This document shows, piece by piece, positions 42,429 to 51,086 of a DNA stretch of 64,000 bases (the first letter of the stretch is position 1; every line of letters starts with the position of its first letter). The position numbers were made by a program, and so were the translations under genes. The notes under the pieces were generated by a model. The model saw only the letters and a list, made by a program, of their open reading frames with translations. It made no database searches and had not been told where the DNA came from. The DNA is from an uncultured Bacilli bacterium (GTDB lineage: Bacteria; Bacillota_I; Bacilli_A; RFN20; CAG-826). Location: the NCBI GenBank assembly GCA_944358895.1, contig CALVSB010000004.1, positions 24,429-88,428 of the forward strand, read 5' to 3'.

Positions 42429-42914
42429 ATGCGTACCTTGATTCTTCTCTCGGCCATGCCCGGGAGCGGCAAATCGACTTGGGCTCGGGCCTATCAGGCG
42501 GCCCATCCTCACACTTATATCGTGAGCAGCGACGAAATTCGGGTTGAGCTCTTCGGCAAAGCCCAGGATTTCCGGGACGAAAAAATGGTTTGGGACACTT
42601 ATCTCAAGCGTCTGAACGACTCGGGGAAGGAATTCGACGATACGACAGTCATCGCAGATGCGACCAACCTTCAGAACAAGTACCGCCGCTACTACTGCGA
42701 AGAAACGCCCAATTTCGACCGCCACGTTCTCGTCTACTTCAAAATGCCGTACGAAGTCTGCTGCCGCCAAAACAAAATGCGGAGCAGCGACCGGGTTGTC
42801 CCAGACGAAGCTATGAAAAAGCTCTATGCCGAACTTGAAGAGCCAGATGAGGAGACAATCAACCTCTACGACGAATACCTCATCATCCATAACATCGACG
42901 CCTTAATGAAATAA
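42429..42914 (+). CDS. AAA_33-type P-loop nucleoside/polynucleotide kinase
   Basis: A 161-residue P-loop kinase. Walker A LLSAMPGSGKSTWARAY (residues 7-23), acceptor-site motif YIVSSDEIRVELFG, then VIADATNLQNKYRRYY, the pattern of the T4 polynucleotide kinase/zeta-like AAA_33 family. Substrate not predictable. Divergent to prs, leaderless promoter predicted (TACACT box 8 nt before ATG). Ends at a bidirectional terminator. Confidence 0.85.
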   Translation: MRTLILLSAMPGSGKSTWARAYQAAHPHTYIVSSDEIRVELFGKAQDFRDEKMVWDTYLKRLNDSGKEFDDTTVIADATNLQNKYRRYYCEETPNFDRHVLVYFKMPYEVCCRQNKMRSSDRVVPDEAMKKLYAELEEPDEETINLYDEYLIIHNIDALMK

Positions 42915-42931
42915 GGCGCCGTTGGCTGAAA

Positions 42932-42970
42932 GGAAAAAAAGAAATGCCCTCCAAAGCGGAGGGCATTTTC
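42932..42970. terminator. Bidirectional terminator
   Basis: Arms ATGCCCTCC (42944-42952) and GGAGGGCAT (42958-42966), 5-nt loop; TTTTC follows on the plus strand and TTTCTTTTTTT on the minus strand. It serves the kinase gene and the convergent membrane-protein gene. Confidence 0.92.
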
Positions 42971-42982
42971 GCATCCCAATGA

Positions 42983-43939
42983 TTAGGCGTTCTCGCGCTT
43001 GGCCTTCGGCGAGAGGCTGTAGCCGACGAAAGCCACCGTCCCGATGATGAGGAGCGAGCCGAGAATCACGAGCATGACCGGATAGCCGTAGCCAACCGGC
43101 TTGTAGTCGATCGTGAGGATGGTATAGAAGCTGTCCTTGTCGCCAAGGCCGACGAGTTCGAAGCAGCCGATCAAGAGCATCGCGAGGCCAAGGAGACCGC
43201 CGGTGACCGTGATGGCGGCATTGGAGAATTTAGCCGCTTTCGCGAACCCGTCCTTCCGAACCTTGAAGCCAAGGACGGCAAGCATGATGCCAGGGATGGC
43301 AGTCGCAACGATCAAGGTCCAAAGCTGGAGCGAAATGTCCGCATCGTAGGCCATGTCAGTGGAGAGATAGAGGCCAGGAAGCGTGATGAGAGCTTCGACC
43401 GCCATCACAAGAAGGCCAGTCGCGGCGCCCCAAGCAAGCCTGGTAACGAGGACCGAGGAATCTTTGCCATCAAAGAGCTTGACCATCGGGATGTTCGTGG
43501 CGATGAGAAGAATAATAGCGACGATAAGGGCGGCGACAACAACGAAGGCAACGCTCCCGTTGCTGGTACCAGTCGTATTGCTAGTGAGATCGAAGAGAAG
43601 AACGGCTTGCAGGAGGAAGAAGATCGAAGCAACCCAACCGTCGGCAATGAAGGCCGAGAAGCTTTGAACGAGTTTCTCGTCGCTGCTGCTATTGAGCGAG
43701 AGCAGAGCCTTCACAAAGCCATAAGTCGAGATGAGGAACAGCGTAAGGCCGACTGCAGCGAGTTCGAAGTAAAGGAGGTAGGAAGCCCGGAAGAGCGAAT
43801 CGACGAAGATATTGGCCCCCGCATTGAAGTACTCCGGAACGACAAAGAAACCAAAATAGAAGCCGAGGCAGCCAAAGGCCAAGGCAATGATCCCGTGGAA
43901 GATCAAACTTAGGACACGGGCGGTTTGAGAATACTTCAT
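42983..43939 (-). CDS. Polytopic membrane protein of unknown function
   Basis: A 318-residue protein with eight or more hydrophobic helices (for example LIFHGIIALAFGCLGFYFGF, GSVAFVVVAALIVAIILLIA, YPVMLVILGSLLIIGTVAFV) and short loops; no motif recognised. GAGAGGT ribosome site lies 11 nt before the start, so it has a conventional leader of about 55 nt. Its promoter contains a perfect palindrome between -35 and -10. Confidence 0.75.
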   Translation of the reverse strand: MKYSQTARVLSLIFHGIIALAFGCLGFYFGFFVVPEYFNAGANIFVDSLFRASYLLYFELAAVGLTLFLISTYGFVKALLSLNSSSDEKLVQSFSAFIADGWVASIFFLLQAVLLFDLTSNTTGTSNGSVAFVVVAALIVAIILLIATNIPMVKLFDGKDSSVLVTRLAWGAATGLLVMAVEALITLPGLYLSTDMAYDADISLQLWTLIVATAIPGIMLAVLGFKVRKDGFAKAAKFSNAAITVTGGLLGLAMLLIGCFELVGLGDKDSFYTILTIDYKPVGYGYPVMLVILGSLLIIGTVAFVGYSLSPKAKRENA

Positions 43940-44002
43940 TTACTGATACCTCTCGAAATAAAGGCACTGGACCTGACAGATGAGTGTCCAAGCGTCCTAG
44001 TT

Positions 44003-44031
44003 ATTAAATTCTATCTTTATAAGATAGTCAA
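44003..44031 (-). promoter_or_regulatory. Promoter with spacer palindrome upstream of membrane-protein gene
   Basis: Minus strand: -35 TTGACT (44026-44031), 17 bp, -10 TTTAAT (44003-44008). CTATCTT-TAT-AAGATAG (44011-44027) fills the spacer, a classic repressor position. Confidence 0.65.
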
Positions 44032-44120
44032 TTACGAAATGGCCCTCTTGCCTTACGGCAAAAGAAAGAATAACTTCTGACAAACTCGTCGCAAAATCAG
44101 CTGCAAAAACCCTTTCTTTT

Positions 44121-45278
44121 TCAAGATTTAAGGCTTTTAGCCAACAAATAGGCGGTCGCTAGGGCCCAAGTTAGGTTGTAACCCCCGCATTTTCCGTCGA
44201 CATCGAGGGCTTCGCCGATGATTCCAACGCCATCTTCGATTCTCGAATGGCAAGCGAGGTCGACATCATCCAAAACGACACCGCCATGGGTAACTTGGCT
44301 ATCGTTGAAGCCATAGGAGGAGGAGGGGTGAAAGACGAGATTCTTAAGCATGGCGACGGGGTCTTTCTTTTCCCGTTCGCTTCTTTTCAAGATATAGGCA
44401 GCCAGGTTTTTCTCCACAATCGTTTCAAGAGGCCGCCCTCCATAGCTACGGGCTCGCATCTCCATCTTCTTAATCTCGCCTTCCGTTCGGTCTGGAAAAA
44501 AGTCGAGAACGACAGCCGAGGAATTCCAAAGCCGCTTCCACGAAAGGAAGCTCGAGGCATTGAAAGCCACGATGCCGCTCAACCCGTCTTCCTTGAAAAG
44601 AATTTCGCCTCTTTCCTCGTAAAGGGAGCGTCCCTTGGAAACTACGGAAACCAGGGATTGATGACGGATGCCTTTCAAGATGCCGAGCCCTACCTCTTTC
44701 ACCTTAATCGGCGAAAGAGCCGGAACCAAATTTTCAATGTGGTATCCATGCTTCGAAAGAACCGAGAAGAAAGAACCGTCGCTCCCGAGCTTCGGAGATG
44801 ATTTTCCACCGGTCGATACTACCAAAAAATCGACGTGCCTTTTCGTGTTGTGATTAAGCAGAACATCAGCTCCGTTCGCGCTTTTTACGTAGTCAATTAC
44901 CTTAAAACCGGTAAAAAAGACAACTTTACGGGAGGAAAGGATATCGAGAAGATAAGCAAGAAGGGATGCGGCACTATAGGTAAGCGGGTAAATGCCTTCC
45001 TTCCGTTTCTGCAGGTATATTCCCTCCTCTTCCAGCGCCCTATGGAGAGTTTCGTACCCGCAGATAGCCAAATACTTGCCTGCTAGCGGATCGGAGTAGC
45101 ATTCCGGAGCCGGGTTTTCGTTCAAGATATTGCAATGGCCGTTCCCGGTCGCGAGGATCTTCCGCCCCGCTCTTTCTTCCTTTTCGTAAACCTCGATATG
45201 CCAATCGGGCTGGAGGGAAGAAAGGAAAAGGGCAAAGAAAAGACCGGCCGCCCCACCGCCAACGATGCCGATCTTCAT
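44121..45278 (-). CDS. BaiN/YhiN (HI0933)-family flavoprotein
   Basis: An FAD-dependent oxidoreductase-like protein of 385 residues. Dinucleotide fold GIVGGGAAGLFFALFLSS (residues 3-20), then GRKILATGNGHCNI, LVVSTGGKSSPKLGSDGSFF, and at the C-terminus GVVLDDVDL, GIIGEALDVDGKCGGYNLTW. The family is widespread with unclear substrate (related to BaiN and to HI0933). It starts 6 nt after the GtrA-like gene, no strong ribosome site, and is followed by about 180 nt of intergenic sequence. Confidence 0.92.
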   Translation of the reverse strand: MKIGIVGGGAAGLFFALFLSSLQPDWHIEVYEKEERAGRKILATGNGHCNILNENPAPECYSDPLAGKYLAICGYETLHRALEEEGIYLQKRKEGIYPLTYSAASLLAYLLDILSSRKVVFFTGFKVIDYVKSANGADVLLNHNTKRHVDFLVVSTGGKSSPKLGSDGSFFSVLSKHGYHIENLVPALSPIKVKEVGLGILKGIRHQSLVSVVSKGRSLYEERGEILFKEDGLSGIVAFNASSFLSWKRLWNSSAVVLDFFPDRTEGEIKKMEMRARSYGGRPLETIVEKNLAAYILKRSEREKKDPVAMLKNLVFHPSSSYGFNDSQVTHGGVVLDDVDLACHSRIEDGVGIIGEALDVDGKCGGYNLTWALATAYLLAKSLKS

Positions 45279-45284
45279 AACTTA

Positions 45285-46106
45285 TTACTTTCTCGTCGAG
45301 GGGTGGCTCTTCCAAAAGCGGTCGAGTTCCTCTTTCGTGAGGGACCTAGCCTCGTCCTCGCTAATCACCAGTTGGCTCTTCCCGTAATAGGAAAGGAGTT
45401 CTTCGTGGACGATTTTCTGGAGCGACTCGGGCGTGCAGGGCTGAGTCGAAGGATCACTGTAGGTTGGAGCCGTCGTTTCACTGGCAGCCGGGGCCGCTTT
45501 CTCATTCTCGACCTGCTCTTCCTTCGGGGCCTTGAAGATGATGAGTTTACGAGTGGTGTAGTTATAGATGAGGGTCACGATCGTTTTGATGACAAAGATA
45601 ACGAGGAAGGCCCAGAACGCGAGGCCACCGGTCTCCAGAAGATTACCCCAACTGACATTCGCGATGTCGAGGCTGATGTCGAGCTGCCAAAGGTAGTTGC
45701 AGAGGAAGACACCGGCTTCCTGGATGGCAAGGCCGATGAGCCAGCCGCCAACCGCCAAGAAAAAGTAAGTCCAGAACGCTTTGGCTGTTTTCGTATTGAT
45801 GCTTTTGTCTACGTTTTTGAAGACGACCGTCCGCGAAAGGACGAAGTTGACACAGCAGGAGATGACAAAGCCAACCGTCACCGCGATAGCGAAGCTCACA
45901 TACCCCGTCCATTCATTGATCGCCGATAGATTGTCGGAGAGGGCCCAGACAATCACATATTGGAGGGCAAAATCGATGACCGTGCAAAGAACGCCGACGA
46001 AGAAGAAGCGTATGAGTTCAAGCGAGAGCTTCTTTTTGTTGGTCTCTTTCTTCGAGGCCGCTGCATCGAGAGTTTCGGTCCCGACGCTGATGTCTTTTTT
46101 CTTCAT
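45285..46106 (-). CDS. GtrA-like membrane protein
   Basis: A 273-residue protein with four helices of the GtrA fold: IRFFFVGVLCTVIDFALQYV, FAIAVTVGFVISCCVNFVLS then RTVVFKN, FWTYFFLAVGGWLIGLAIQE, and KTIVTLIYNYTTRKLIIFK. GtrA proteins are thought to move lipid-linked sugars; a partner glycosyltransferase is not adjacent. About 30 residues precede and 75 follow the core; the tail is soluble. A TGCTAATAT extended -10 lies 6 nt before the ATG: predicted leaderless. Confidence 0.85.
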   Translation of the reverse strand: MKKKDISVGTETLDAAASKKETNKKKLSLELIRFFFVGVLCTVIDFALQYVIVWALSDNLSAINEWTGYVSFAIAVTVGFVISCCVNFVLSRTVVFKNVDKSINTKTAKAFWTYFFLAVGGWLIGLAIQEAGVFLCNYLWQLDISLDIANVSWGNLLETGGLAFWAFLVIFVIKTIVTLIYNYTTRKLIIFKAPKEEQVENEKAAPAASETTAPTYSDPSTQPCTPESLQKIVHEELLSYYGKSQLVISEDEARSLTKEELDRFWKSHPSTRK

Positions 46107-46138
46107 AAGGCTATATTAGCATTCCTTCCTAAAGGCAT

Positions 46139-48250
46139 TTATAGGCTTTCCGCTTCTTTTATCAACAAACTTCCGTCGGCATCCGAAGGAAAACGCAAAT
46201 CCCCGCGCGGGGAAATGGCCGCCGAACCGACTTTGGCGCCATCCGGCAAGCAATTCCGTTTGAATTGGTTGGCGAAGAAACGTTTGAAGAAAACCGTAAG
46301 CCACTTCTTGATTGCCGAATCGTCATACTCGCCTCTGAACGCCTCTTTCGCAATGAAATAAAGCTTTTTCGGGCGGAAACGATAGCGAAGATAATAGTAG
46401 ATAAAGAAGTCGTGAAGCTCATAAGGCCCAATCTTGTCTTCCGTCTTTTGGGCGATTTTTCCCTCCTTATCGGTCGGGAGAAGCTCAGGCGAAATAGGCG
46501 TGTCCAAGATGTCTAGGAGGGAAGGCGCACATTCTGGATGAAGCACGGCATATCCCCTGACTAGATATTTGACAAGCGTTTTGGGGATAGAGGCATTGAC
46601 TCCGTACATTGACATATGGTCGCCGTTGTAGGTGCACCACCCAAGGCACAGTTCAGAGAGGTCGCCGGTTCCGATCATGATGGCCCCGGTGTCGTTCGCA
46701 ATGTCCATCAGAACTTGGGTCCGTTCACGGGCTTGGGCATTCTCGTAAGCGACATTCAGATCATCGCCGTGCCCAATGTCTTTTAAGTGACATTTGACAC
46801 TTTCAGCAATATTAATCTCCCTAAATGTAACGCCTAAAGACCGCGCCAAAGCTTCCGCATTGTCATGCGTCCTTTTGGAGGTTCCAAAACAAGGGAGCGT
46901 TATGGCCGTAATCTCTCTCGGATCGAGGCCCAATTTAACAAAGGCCCGATGCGTGACCAGGAGAGCCAAGGTGGAATCCAAGCCACCCGAAAGACCAATG
47001 ACTGCCTTACGGCAACGGATGGCCCGAAGGCGGCTCGCAAGCCCGGCAGCTTGGATATCGAGAATTGACGTCACCCGTTCAGTATCGACATTCCCAGAAG
47101 GAATGAAGGGGTTGCGGCCATATGACCGATCGAGGACCTCAGGAAGTCCAATCGGAAGATCAAAAGTAACGTAGAGCGTCTTGTCGTTTGTTTCCTCTTT
47201 AAACGAATTCATGCGTCGCCGTTCGGCCTGCAAAAGGTCCAAATCGATGTCAGAAATGGCCATTTTCATACTGAACAGGGGGCTTTCACGGAGGATTTTC
47301 CCGTTTTCGGCAATAATATTGTGCGAGGCAAAGACAAGATCGGAGGTGCTTTCCCCTTCCCCGGAATCGGCATAGACATAGGCCGCTACTTCTTTGGCCG
47401 AAGCCATGGAGACGAGGCTCCTCCGATAGGCGGCTTTCCCAACCGTTTCGTTGGAAGAAGAAAGATTGAGTATCACCGTCGCGCCAGCCAGAGCCAAATC
47501 GGTCGACGGAGAGGAAGGAACCCACAGGTCCTCACAAATTTCGACCCCGATCTTCAAAGATGGATAAGCACGGTCAACGAAGACAATCCCTGTCCCGAAA
47601 GGCACTTCCTCGCCGAAAAGGCGAACATTGAGACGCTTCTTCGGAGCAGCCGCGAAATGACGTCCCTCATAGAATTCCGAGTAGGTCGGAATATACGTTT
47701 TGGGAACGATACCTAGCAATTTTCCCTTCGAACATATAAAGGCACAATTGTATAACCTGCTTAAAACCTTGAAGGGAGCTCCGAAAGCAAAGATGATGTT
47801 TAGTTCCTTCGTTTCGTCGAGAATCTTTTTAATCCCGTCGAGAACGCCCTGAAGGATCCGCTCGTCGAGGAACCCGTCTCCCAGGGTGTATCCCGTAAGA
47901 CACAATTCAGGAAGAGCCAAGACGTGGGCGCCATTGCCCGCCCCTTCCTTAATCGCCTTGATGATCTCGTCAGCGTTGCCCTCGGGATTTCCAAGATGGA
48001 CAAATGGGGTTCCGGCAGCAACCCTGGCGAAGCCAAGGTTATTGCCGGAAAAGGCGATATCGATCGTCACTTCTTCGGAAGAGGGCCTGTCTTCTTTCTT
48101 TTCTTCCAGCTTTTCGTATTCCTCGGGCGAAACGATAACGAAACGAATCGTTCCGTTTTTGCTGACCGGCAGCCTACCGTCCGCCGCCCTTAAATCCGCT
48201 TCCAGCTTGTTCGTGTCCCGTAGGGCCGTGATGGGTTCTGTTCTCTTCAT
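46139..48250 (-). CDS. nadE: Glutamine-dependent NAD synthetase with N-terminal Phd/YefM-like domain
   Basis: Converts deamido-NAD to NAD with glutamine. Residues about 64-340 form the nitrilase-type glutaminase (ALPELCLTGYT with Glu115, VPKTYIPTYSEFYEGR, GVEICEDLW with Cys239); residues about 400-703 the synthetase with P-loop VIGLSGGLDSTLALLV (near 420) and GDLSELCLGWCTYNGDH. The first about 60 residues are extra: ITALRDTNKLEADLRAADG, then LPVSKNGTIRFVIVSPEEYE, which has the pattern of Phd/YefM antitoxins. Without them the length (about 640) is normal. No internal start codon with ribosome site allows separate translation. A TGGTAAAAT extended -10 lies 6 nt before the ATG (leaderless). No toxin gene is adjacent. 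Confidence 0.95.
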   Translation of the reverse strand: MKRTEPITALRDTNKLEADLRAADGRLPVSKNGTIRFVIVSPEEYEKLEEKKEDRPSSEEVTIDIAFSGNNLGFARVAAGTPFVHLGNPEGNADEIIKAIKEGAGNGAHVLALPELCLTGYTLGDGFLDERILQGVLDGIKKILDETKELNIIFAFGAPFKVLSRLYNCAFICSKGKLLGIVPKTYIPTYSEFYEGRHFAAAPKKRLNVRLFGEEVPFGTGIVFVDRAYPSLKIGVEICEDLWVPSSPSTDLALAGATVILNLSSSNETVGKAAYRRSLVSMASAKEVAAYVYADSGEGESTSDLVFASHNIIAENGKILRESPLFSMKMAISDIDLDLLQAERRRMNSFKEETNDKTLYVTFDLPIGLPEVLDRSYGRNPFIPSGNVDTERVTSILDIQAAGLASRLRAIRCRKAVIGLSGGLDSTLALLVTHRAFVKLGLDPREITAITLPCFGTSKRTHDNAEALARSLGVTFREINIAESVKCHLKDIGHGDDLNVAYENAQARERTQVLMDIANDTGAIMIGTGDLSELCLGWCTYNGDHMSMYGVNASIPKTLVKYLVRGYAVLHPECAPSLLDILDTPISPELLPTDKEGKIAQKTEDKIGPYELHDFFIYYYLRYRFRPKKLYFIAKEAFRGEYDDSAIKKWLTVFFKRFFANQFKRNCLPDGAKVGSAAISPRGDLRFPSDADGSLLIKEAESL

Positions 48251-48323
48251 GACAAAATTTTACCATCATATTGTCATTCTTGTACCCTTATCGAAGATAA
48301 GTATGTCGCTATAATACGGCCGT
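48251..48323. promoter_or_regulatory. Divergent leaderless promoters nadE / ATP-grasp gene
   Basis: Within 73 bp: minus strand TAAAAT (48257-48262) with TG one base upstream, 6 nt from the nadE ATG; plus strand TATAAT (48310-48315), 8 nt from the ATP-grasp ATG. Neither gene has a Shine-Dalgarno. Confidence 0.6.
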
Positions 48324-49205
48324 ATGGCAAAAGGTCTCTGCATCGTCAATGGCTATTCTTCGCTCCAAGGTCCGCGCCATTTCTATGAACGGATGAAAGA
48401 AGAACTCGAGAGGAAAAACATCGGCCTCTCCCTTTTGAAAGCTACCACCTTCCTCTCGGAGATTGACGGAAACGGAACCATCGAGATCCTTCCCGGCATG
48501 TTCTCCTTTGTTCTCTTTTTGGATAAAGACGCATATCTGGCCGCCGCCCTCGAAGGCCAAGGCTACCGCCTCTTTAATAGAGCCGAAGCCATCCGCCTAA
48601 GCGACGACAAAATGCTGACGTCACTCGCTCTCGCCGGCCACGGCATCCGGATGCCAAAAACGATCGGGGCTCCGCTCAATTACGTTGGAGGCCATGACCA
48701 AGCTTTCCTCCGCCTCGTTGAAAAGGAGCTGTCCTATCCCCTTGTCGCGAAATGTTCCTATGGGTCGCTCGGACGCGAAGTAAAGCTCGTCAAGGATTAT
48801 TCTGAGCTTGAATCCTTCGAAGACGAAAATGCTTTGAAGTCTCACCTCTATCAGGAATACATCCCCTCATCGAAAGGGATTGACTACCGCCTGATTGTCG
48901 TCGGGGGCCATTTTGTGGCTGGCATGCGCCGCAAAAACGAGAAGGACTTCCGGAGCAACCTGGCTTGCGGCGGCGTTGGTGAAAAAGTTGAGATTCCGCA
49001 AGGCTATATCTACATGGCCGAAAAGGCCGCCAAGCTTCTTGGCCTCGATTATGCCGGCGTCGATCTCCTCGTCGGGCCTGACGGGGAGCCCCTTCTTTCC
49101 GAAGTCAACTCCAATGCCTTCCTAGACGGCATCGAAAAGACGACCGGCGTCAACGTAGCTGCGTCTTACGCCGACCACATCGTCAGGACTCTTGGCCTTC
49201 AGTGA
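48324..49205 (+). CDS. RimK-like ATP-grasp ligase
   Basis: A 293-residue ATP-grasp enzyme. LSYPLVAKCSYGSLGREVKL (ATP-binding lysine and glycine loop), YQEYIPSSKGIDYRLIVVGG, and the metal-binding YAGVDLLVGPDGEPLLSEVN with EVNSNAF identify the RimK/GshB-like family, which adds amino acids to a carboxylate. Substrate unknown. Divergent to nadE, leaderless promoter predicted. Its 3' end overlaps the convergent phosphatase-NUDIX gene by 23 bp. Confidence 0.88.
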   Translation: MAKGLCIVNGYSSLQGPRHFYERMKEELERKNIGLSLLKATTFLSEIDGNGTIEILPGMFSFVLFLDKDAYLAAALEGQGYRLFNRAEAIRLSDDKMLTSLALAGHGIRMPKTIGAPLNYVGGHDQAFLRLVEKELSYPLVAKCSYGSLGREVKLVKDYSELESFEDENALKSHLYQEYIPSSKGIDYRLIVVGGHFVAGMRRKNEKDFRSNLACGGVGEKVEIPQGYIYMAEKAAKLLGLDYAGVDLLVGPDGEPLLSEVNSNAFLDGIEKTTGVNVAASYADHIVRTLGLQ

Positions 49206-50283
49206 GACGGTAAGCCCAAGCCAAGGCGTCTCTGTCGCTTTGGAAAGTCAATAGTTCTTCAGCCTCTTCCCTGCCCACGAGCAAAGTGCCTGTCACTTCG
49301 TTATGGTCGACCCTCACCTGAGGGTCTTCTTTTAAAACCGCGGCCTTGAATTCGACACGCTTGATATGTCCATTGGCCGGGGAGTAAACGATCGGGAAAC
49401 GCTGATCGGACACAAAGTCATATTCGTCTGCTTTCAGCCCGATTTCCTCCGCAATTTCCCGATGAATGGTCGCGTTTATGTCTCGGTCGAAAGGCTCGGC
49501 ATGACCTTTGGGAAGGGAAATGTGCCCGAGTCCCATCTTCTCCAAAAGGGCTTTTCCGTCATAAAGGAGAACAGCCCCATAGGAGCGTTCCTGAACGCCC
49601 AGAAGATTGCTGAGCCCCTTGATCTCGACATCGGTCAGGCCGATGGAGATGAAGTAGTCGTTCAAGCTTCCGTATCTTTTTCCAAACCGTTCAAGAAAGG
49701 CTGGGAAATACTCCGCTGACGGGTATAGACAAGCATGGGGGAAATCAGGGTGGGCCTTCAAGGTGCGGTCCCGAGTGTGTTTGAGAAGCGGAAGGGAAAG
49801 AAGATAATCGGCGTTGACATCAATCGGGTCGACACCGTTGGCTAAAAGGACAAGCGATACAAAAAGTCCGGTCCGGTCTTTTCCGGCGGTGCAATGAATG
49901 ACCATCGGCTTCTCGCAGTTCAGAATCGTCCGAAAGATCTTGGAGGCGCTTAAAGGCTCTTCGATCATCTCGAAATAAGAGGCATACATGTCCTCCTCGT
50001 CGACCGGAATGCGTCCGCCGCCATTGGCCTCAAGATGATAGTAAGTAGCTCCCGGGAAAGCCGAAACGTGATCCGGATACTTTCCTTGCACCTCGGAGGA
50101 GCGAAGGTCGATGATCGTCTTAATTCCAAGGGAGGCCACAAGCGGGAGGTCTGCTTCATCGATGTGCGAAATGTCGCTCGAGCGATAAAGCACCCCGTAC
50201 GAGGTTTCGCCATAACGAGCCGGGTAGCCGCCGACGTCGCGGAAGTTGTCGATGCCCTTAAGCGGGATCCTTCGAAGCGTCAT
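49183..50283 (-). CDS. Tyrosine phosphatase-like / NUDIX hydrolase fusion
   Basis: A 366-residue two-domain protein. N-terminal residues about 1-225: protein-tyrosine/serine phosphatase fold (Y_phosphatase3 type) with GIDNFRDVGGYPA and catalytic HCTAGKDRTG (Cys131). C-terminal residues about 235-360: NUDIX domain with box GHAEPFDRDINATIHREIAE then EIG; spacing between G and REIAEE is one residue longer than the canonical box and the first Glu is Asp. Start taken at 50283 (MTLRRIPLKG), inside the mscL 3' end, since the upstream Met adds no homology. Both 3' and 5' ends overlap neighbours. Confidence 0.88.
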   Translation of the reverse strand: MTLRRIPLKGIDNFRDVGGYPARYGETSYGVLYRSSDISHIDEADLPLVASLGIKTIIDLRSSEVQGKYPDHVSAFPGATYYHLEANGGGRIPVDEEDMYASYFEMIEEPLSASKIFRTILNCEKPMVIHCTAGKDRTGLFVSLVLLANGVDPIDVNADYLLSLPLLKHTRDRTLKAHPDFPHACLYPSAEYFPAFLERFGKRYGSLNDYFISIGLTDVEIKGLSNLLGVQERSYGAVLLYDGKALLEKMGLGHISLPKGHAEPFDRDINATIHREIAEEIGLKADEYDFVSDQRFPIVYSPANGHIKRVEFKAAVLKEDPQVRVDHNEVTGTLLVGREEAEELLTFQSDRDALAWAYRLTEGQES

Positions 50284-50986
50284 TGCCGTCCGTCCCCTCT
50301 TCGACAAGCGTTCCGTTCGCTCGCTTAAGTTCGACCAGAATATCAGTAAGAAGTTCCTCCTGGGTCGGTTTCGGGGGCTCGGGTTCGGCTACGACCGGAC
50401 GTTCTTCCGGGTGCTTCTTGTAGTACTCTTCTTTGGCTTTTTCTGCTAAAAGAAGACGCTTTTGCTGGAGATAAGTGAAAATTCTAACGATAACGAAAAG
50501 TGTGATAGCGATGACGAGGAAAGATATAACAGCGTTTATGAAGCTGCCCCAATCGATGAGGGCCGAACCATTGTAGTAATAGATATTCCCGTGAAGGGTG
50601 TATTTGCTGAGGAGTTCGCTCCGGGCCGTCGTCAAGGAGCCTTCAAGGTTATAGACGGTGGCATAGCGATTCACCATCTCGGTCACCACGTCGGGATCCG
50701 ACGAGAACGTCTGGCCGATGCCTTCGATGCCTGCTTGGGCCGCATTGGCCGCCGGCAAAACAGTAACGAGACCCGAAAGCCCACCAGGAACGCCCCATGT
50801 GCAAATGCTCATCAAGATGCTGACAAGGGTATTGACCACCGCATTGAAGGCGCCGCCAATGATGACGCCAACGGCCAAGTCGATGACTGAGCCTTTGCTC
50901 GCGAAAGCCTTGAAGGCTTCCCACGTCGCCTTGATTCTCTTTAGGAACTTATGCTCCCGCTTTTTCTTAGTTTTCTTTTCGACCAT
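50258..50986 (-). CDS. mscL: Large-conductance mechanosensitive channel, enlarged form
   Basis: MscL releases solutes on hypo-osmotic shock. First helix FASKGSVIDLAVGVIIGGAF with the conserved gate segment, second helix INAVISFLVIAITLFVIVRI, and the C-terminal helix QEELLTDILVELKRAN. The length of 242 residues exceeds the usual 120-150: the external loop (about residues 73-150) is some 50 residues longer, with a possible small domain, and basic N- and acidic C-terminal tails are added. GAAAGG lies about 10 nt before the ATG. Confidence 0.9.
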   Translation of the reverse strand: MVEKKTKKKREHKFLKRIKATWEAFKAFASKGSVIDLAVGVIIGGAFNAVVNTLVSILMSICTWGVPGGLSGLVTVLPAANAAQAGIEGIGQTFSSDPDVVTEMVNRYATVYNLEGSLTTARSELLSKYTLHGNIYYYNGSALIDWGSFINAVISFLVIAITLFVIVRIFTYLQQKRLLLAEKAKEEYYKKHPEERPVVAEPEPPKPTQEELLTDILVELKRANGTLVEEGTDGNDASKDPA

Positions 50987-51051
50987 TGATGATGCCTTTC
51001 TCTACGCAAGCGATTTTGTCCCCTTTCGGCCTGGCAAGGCAAGCCAAAACC

Positions 51052-51079
51052 TTGAAATAAAATGCCCATGGTCTATAAA
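51052..51079 (+). promoter_or_regulatory. Promoter of the CvpA-like gene
   Basis: -35 TTGAAA (51052-51057), 16 bp, -10 TATAAA (51074-51079), then TAAGGCC and the GTG start codon: the start codon is at about +1 to +2. Confidence 0.7.
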
Positions 51080-51086
51080 TAAGGCC

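Noticed and set aside
42345..42890. Minus-strand open frame opposite the P-loop kinase
   Set aside because: The plus-strand protein has Walker A and further kinase motifs, while the minus-strand frame has none.
48065..48250. Phd/YefM-like segment as a separate antitoxin gene
   Set aside because: No stop codon or internal start with ribosome site separates it from nadE, and no toxin gene adjoins, so it is treated as a fused domain.
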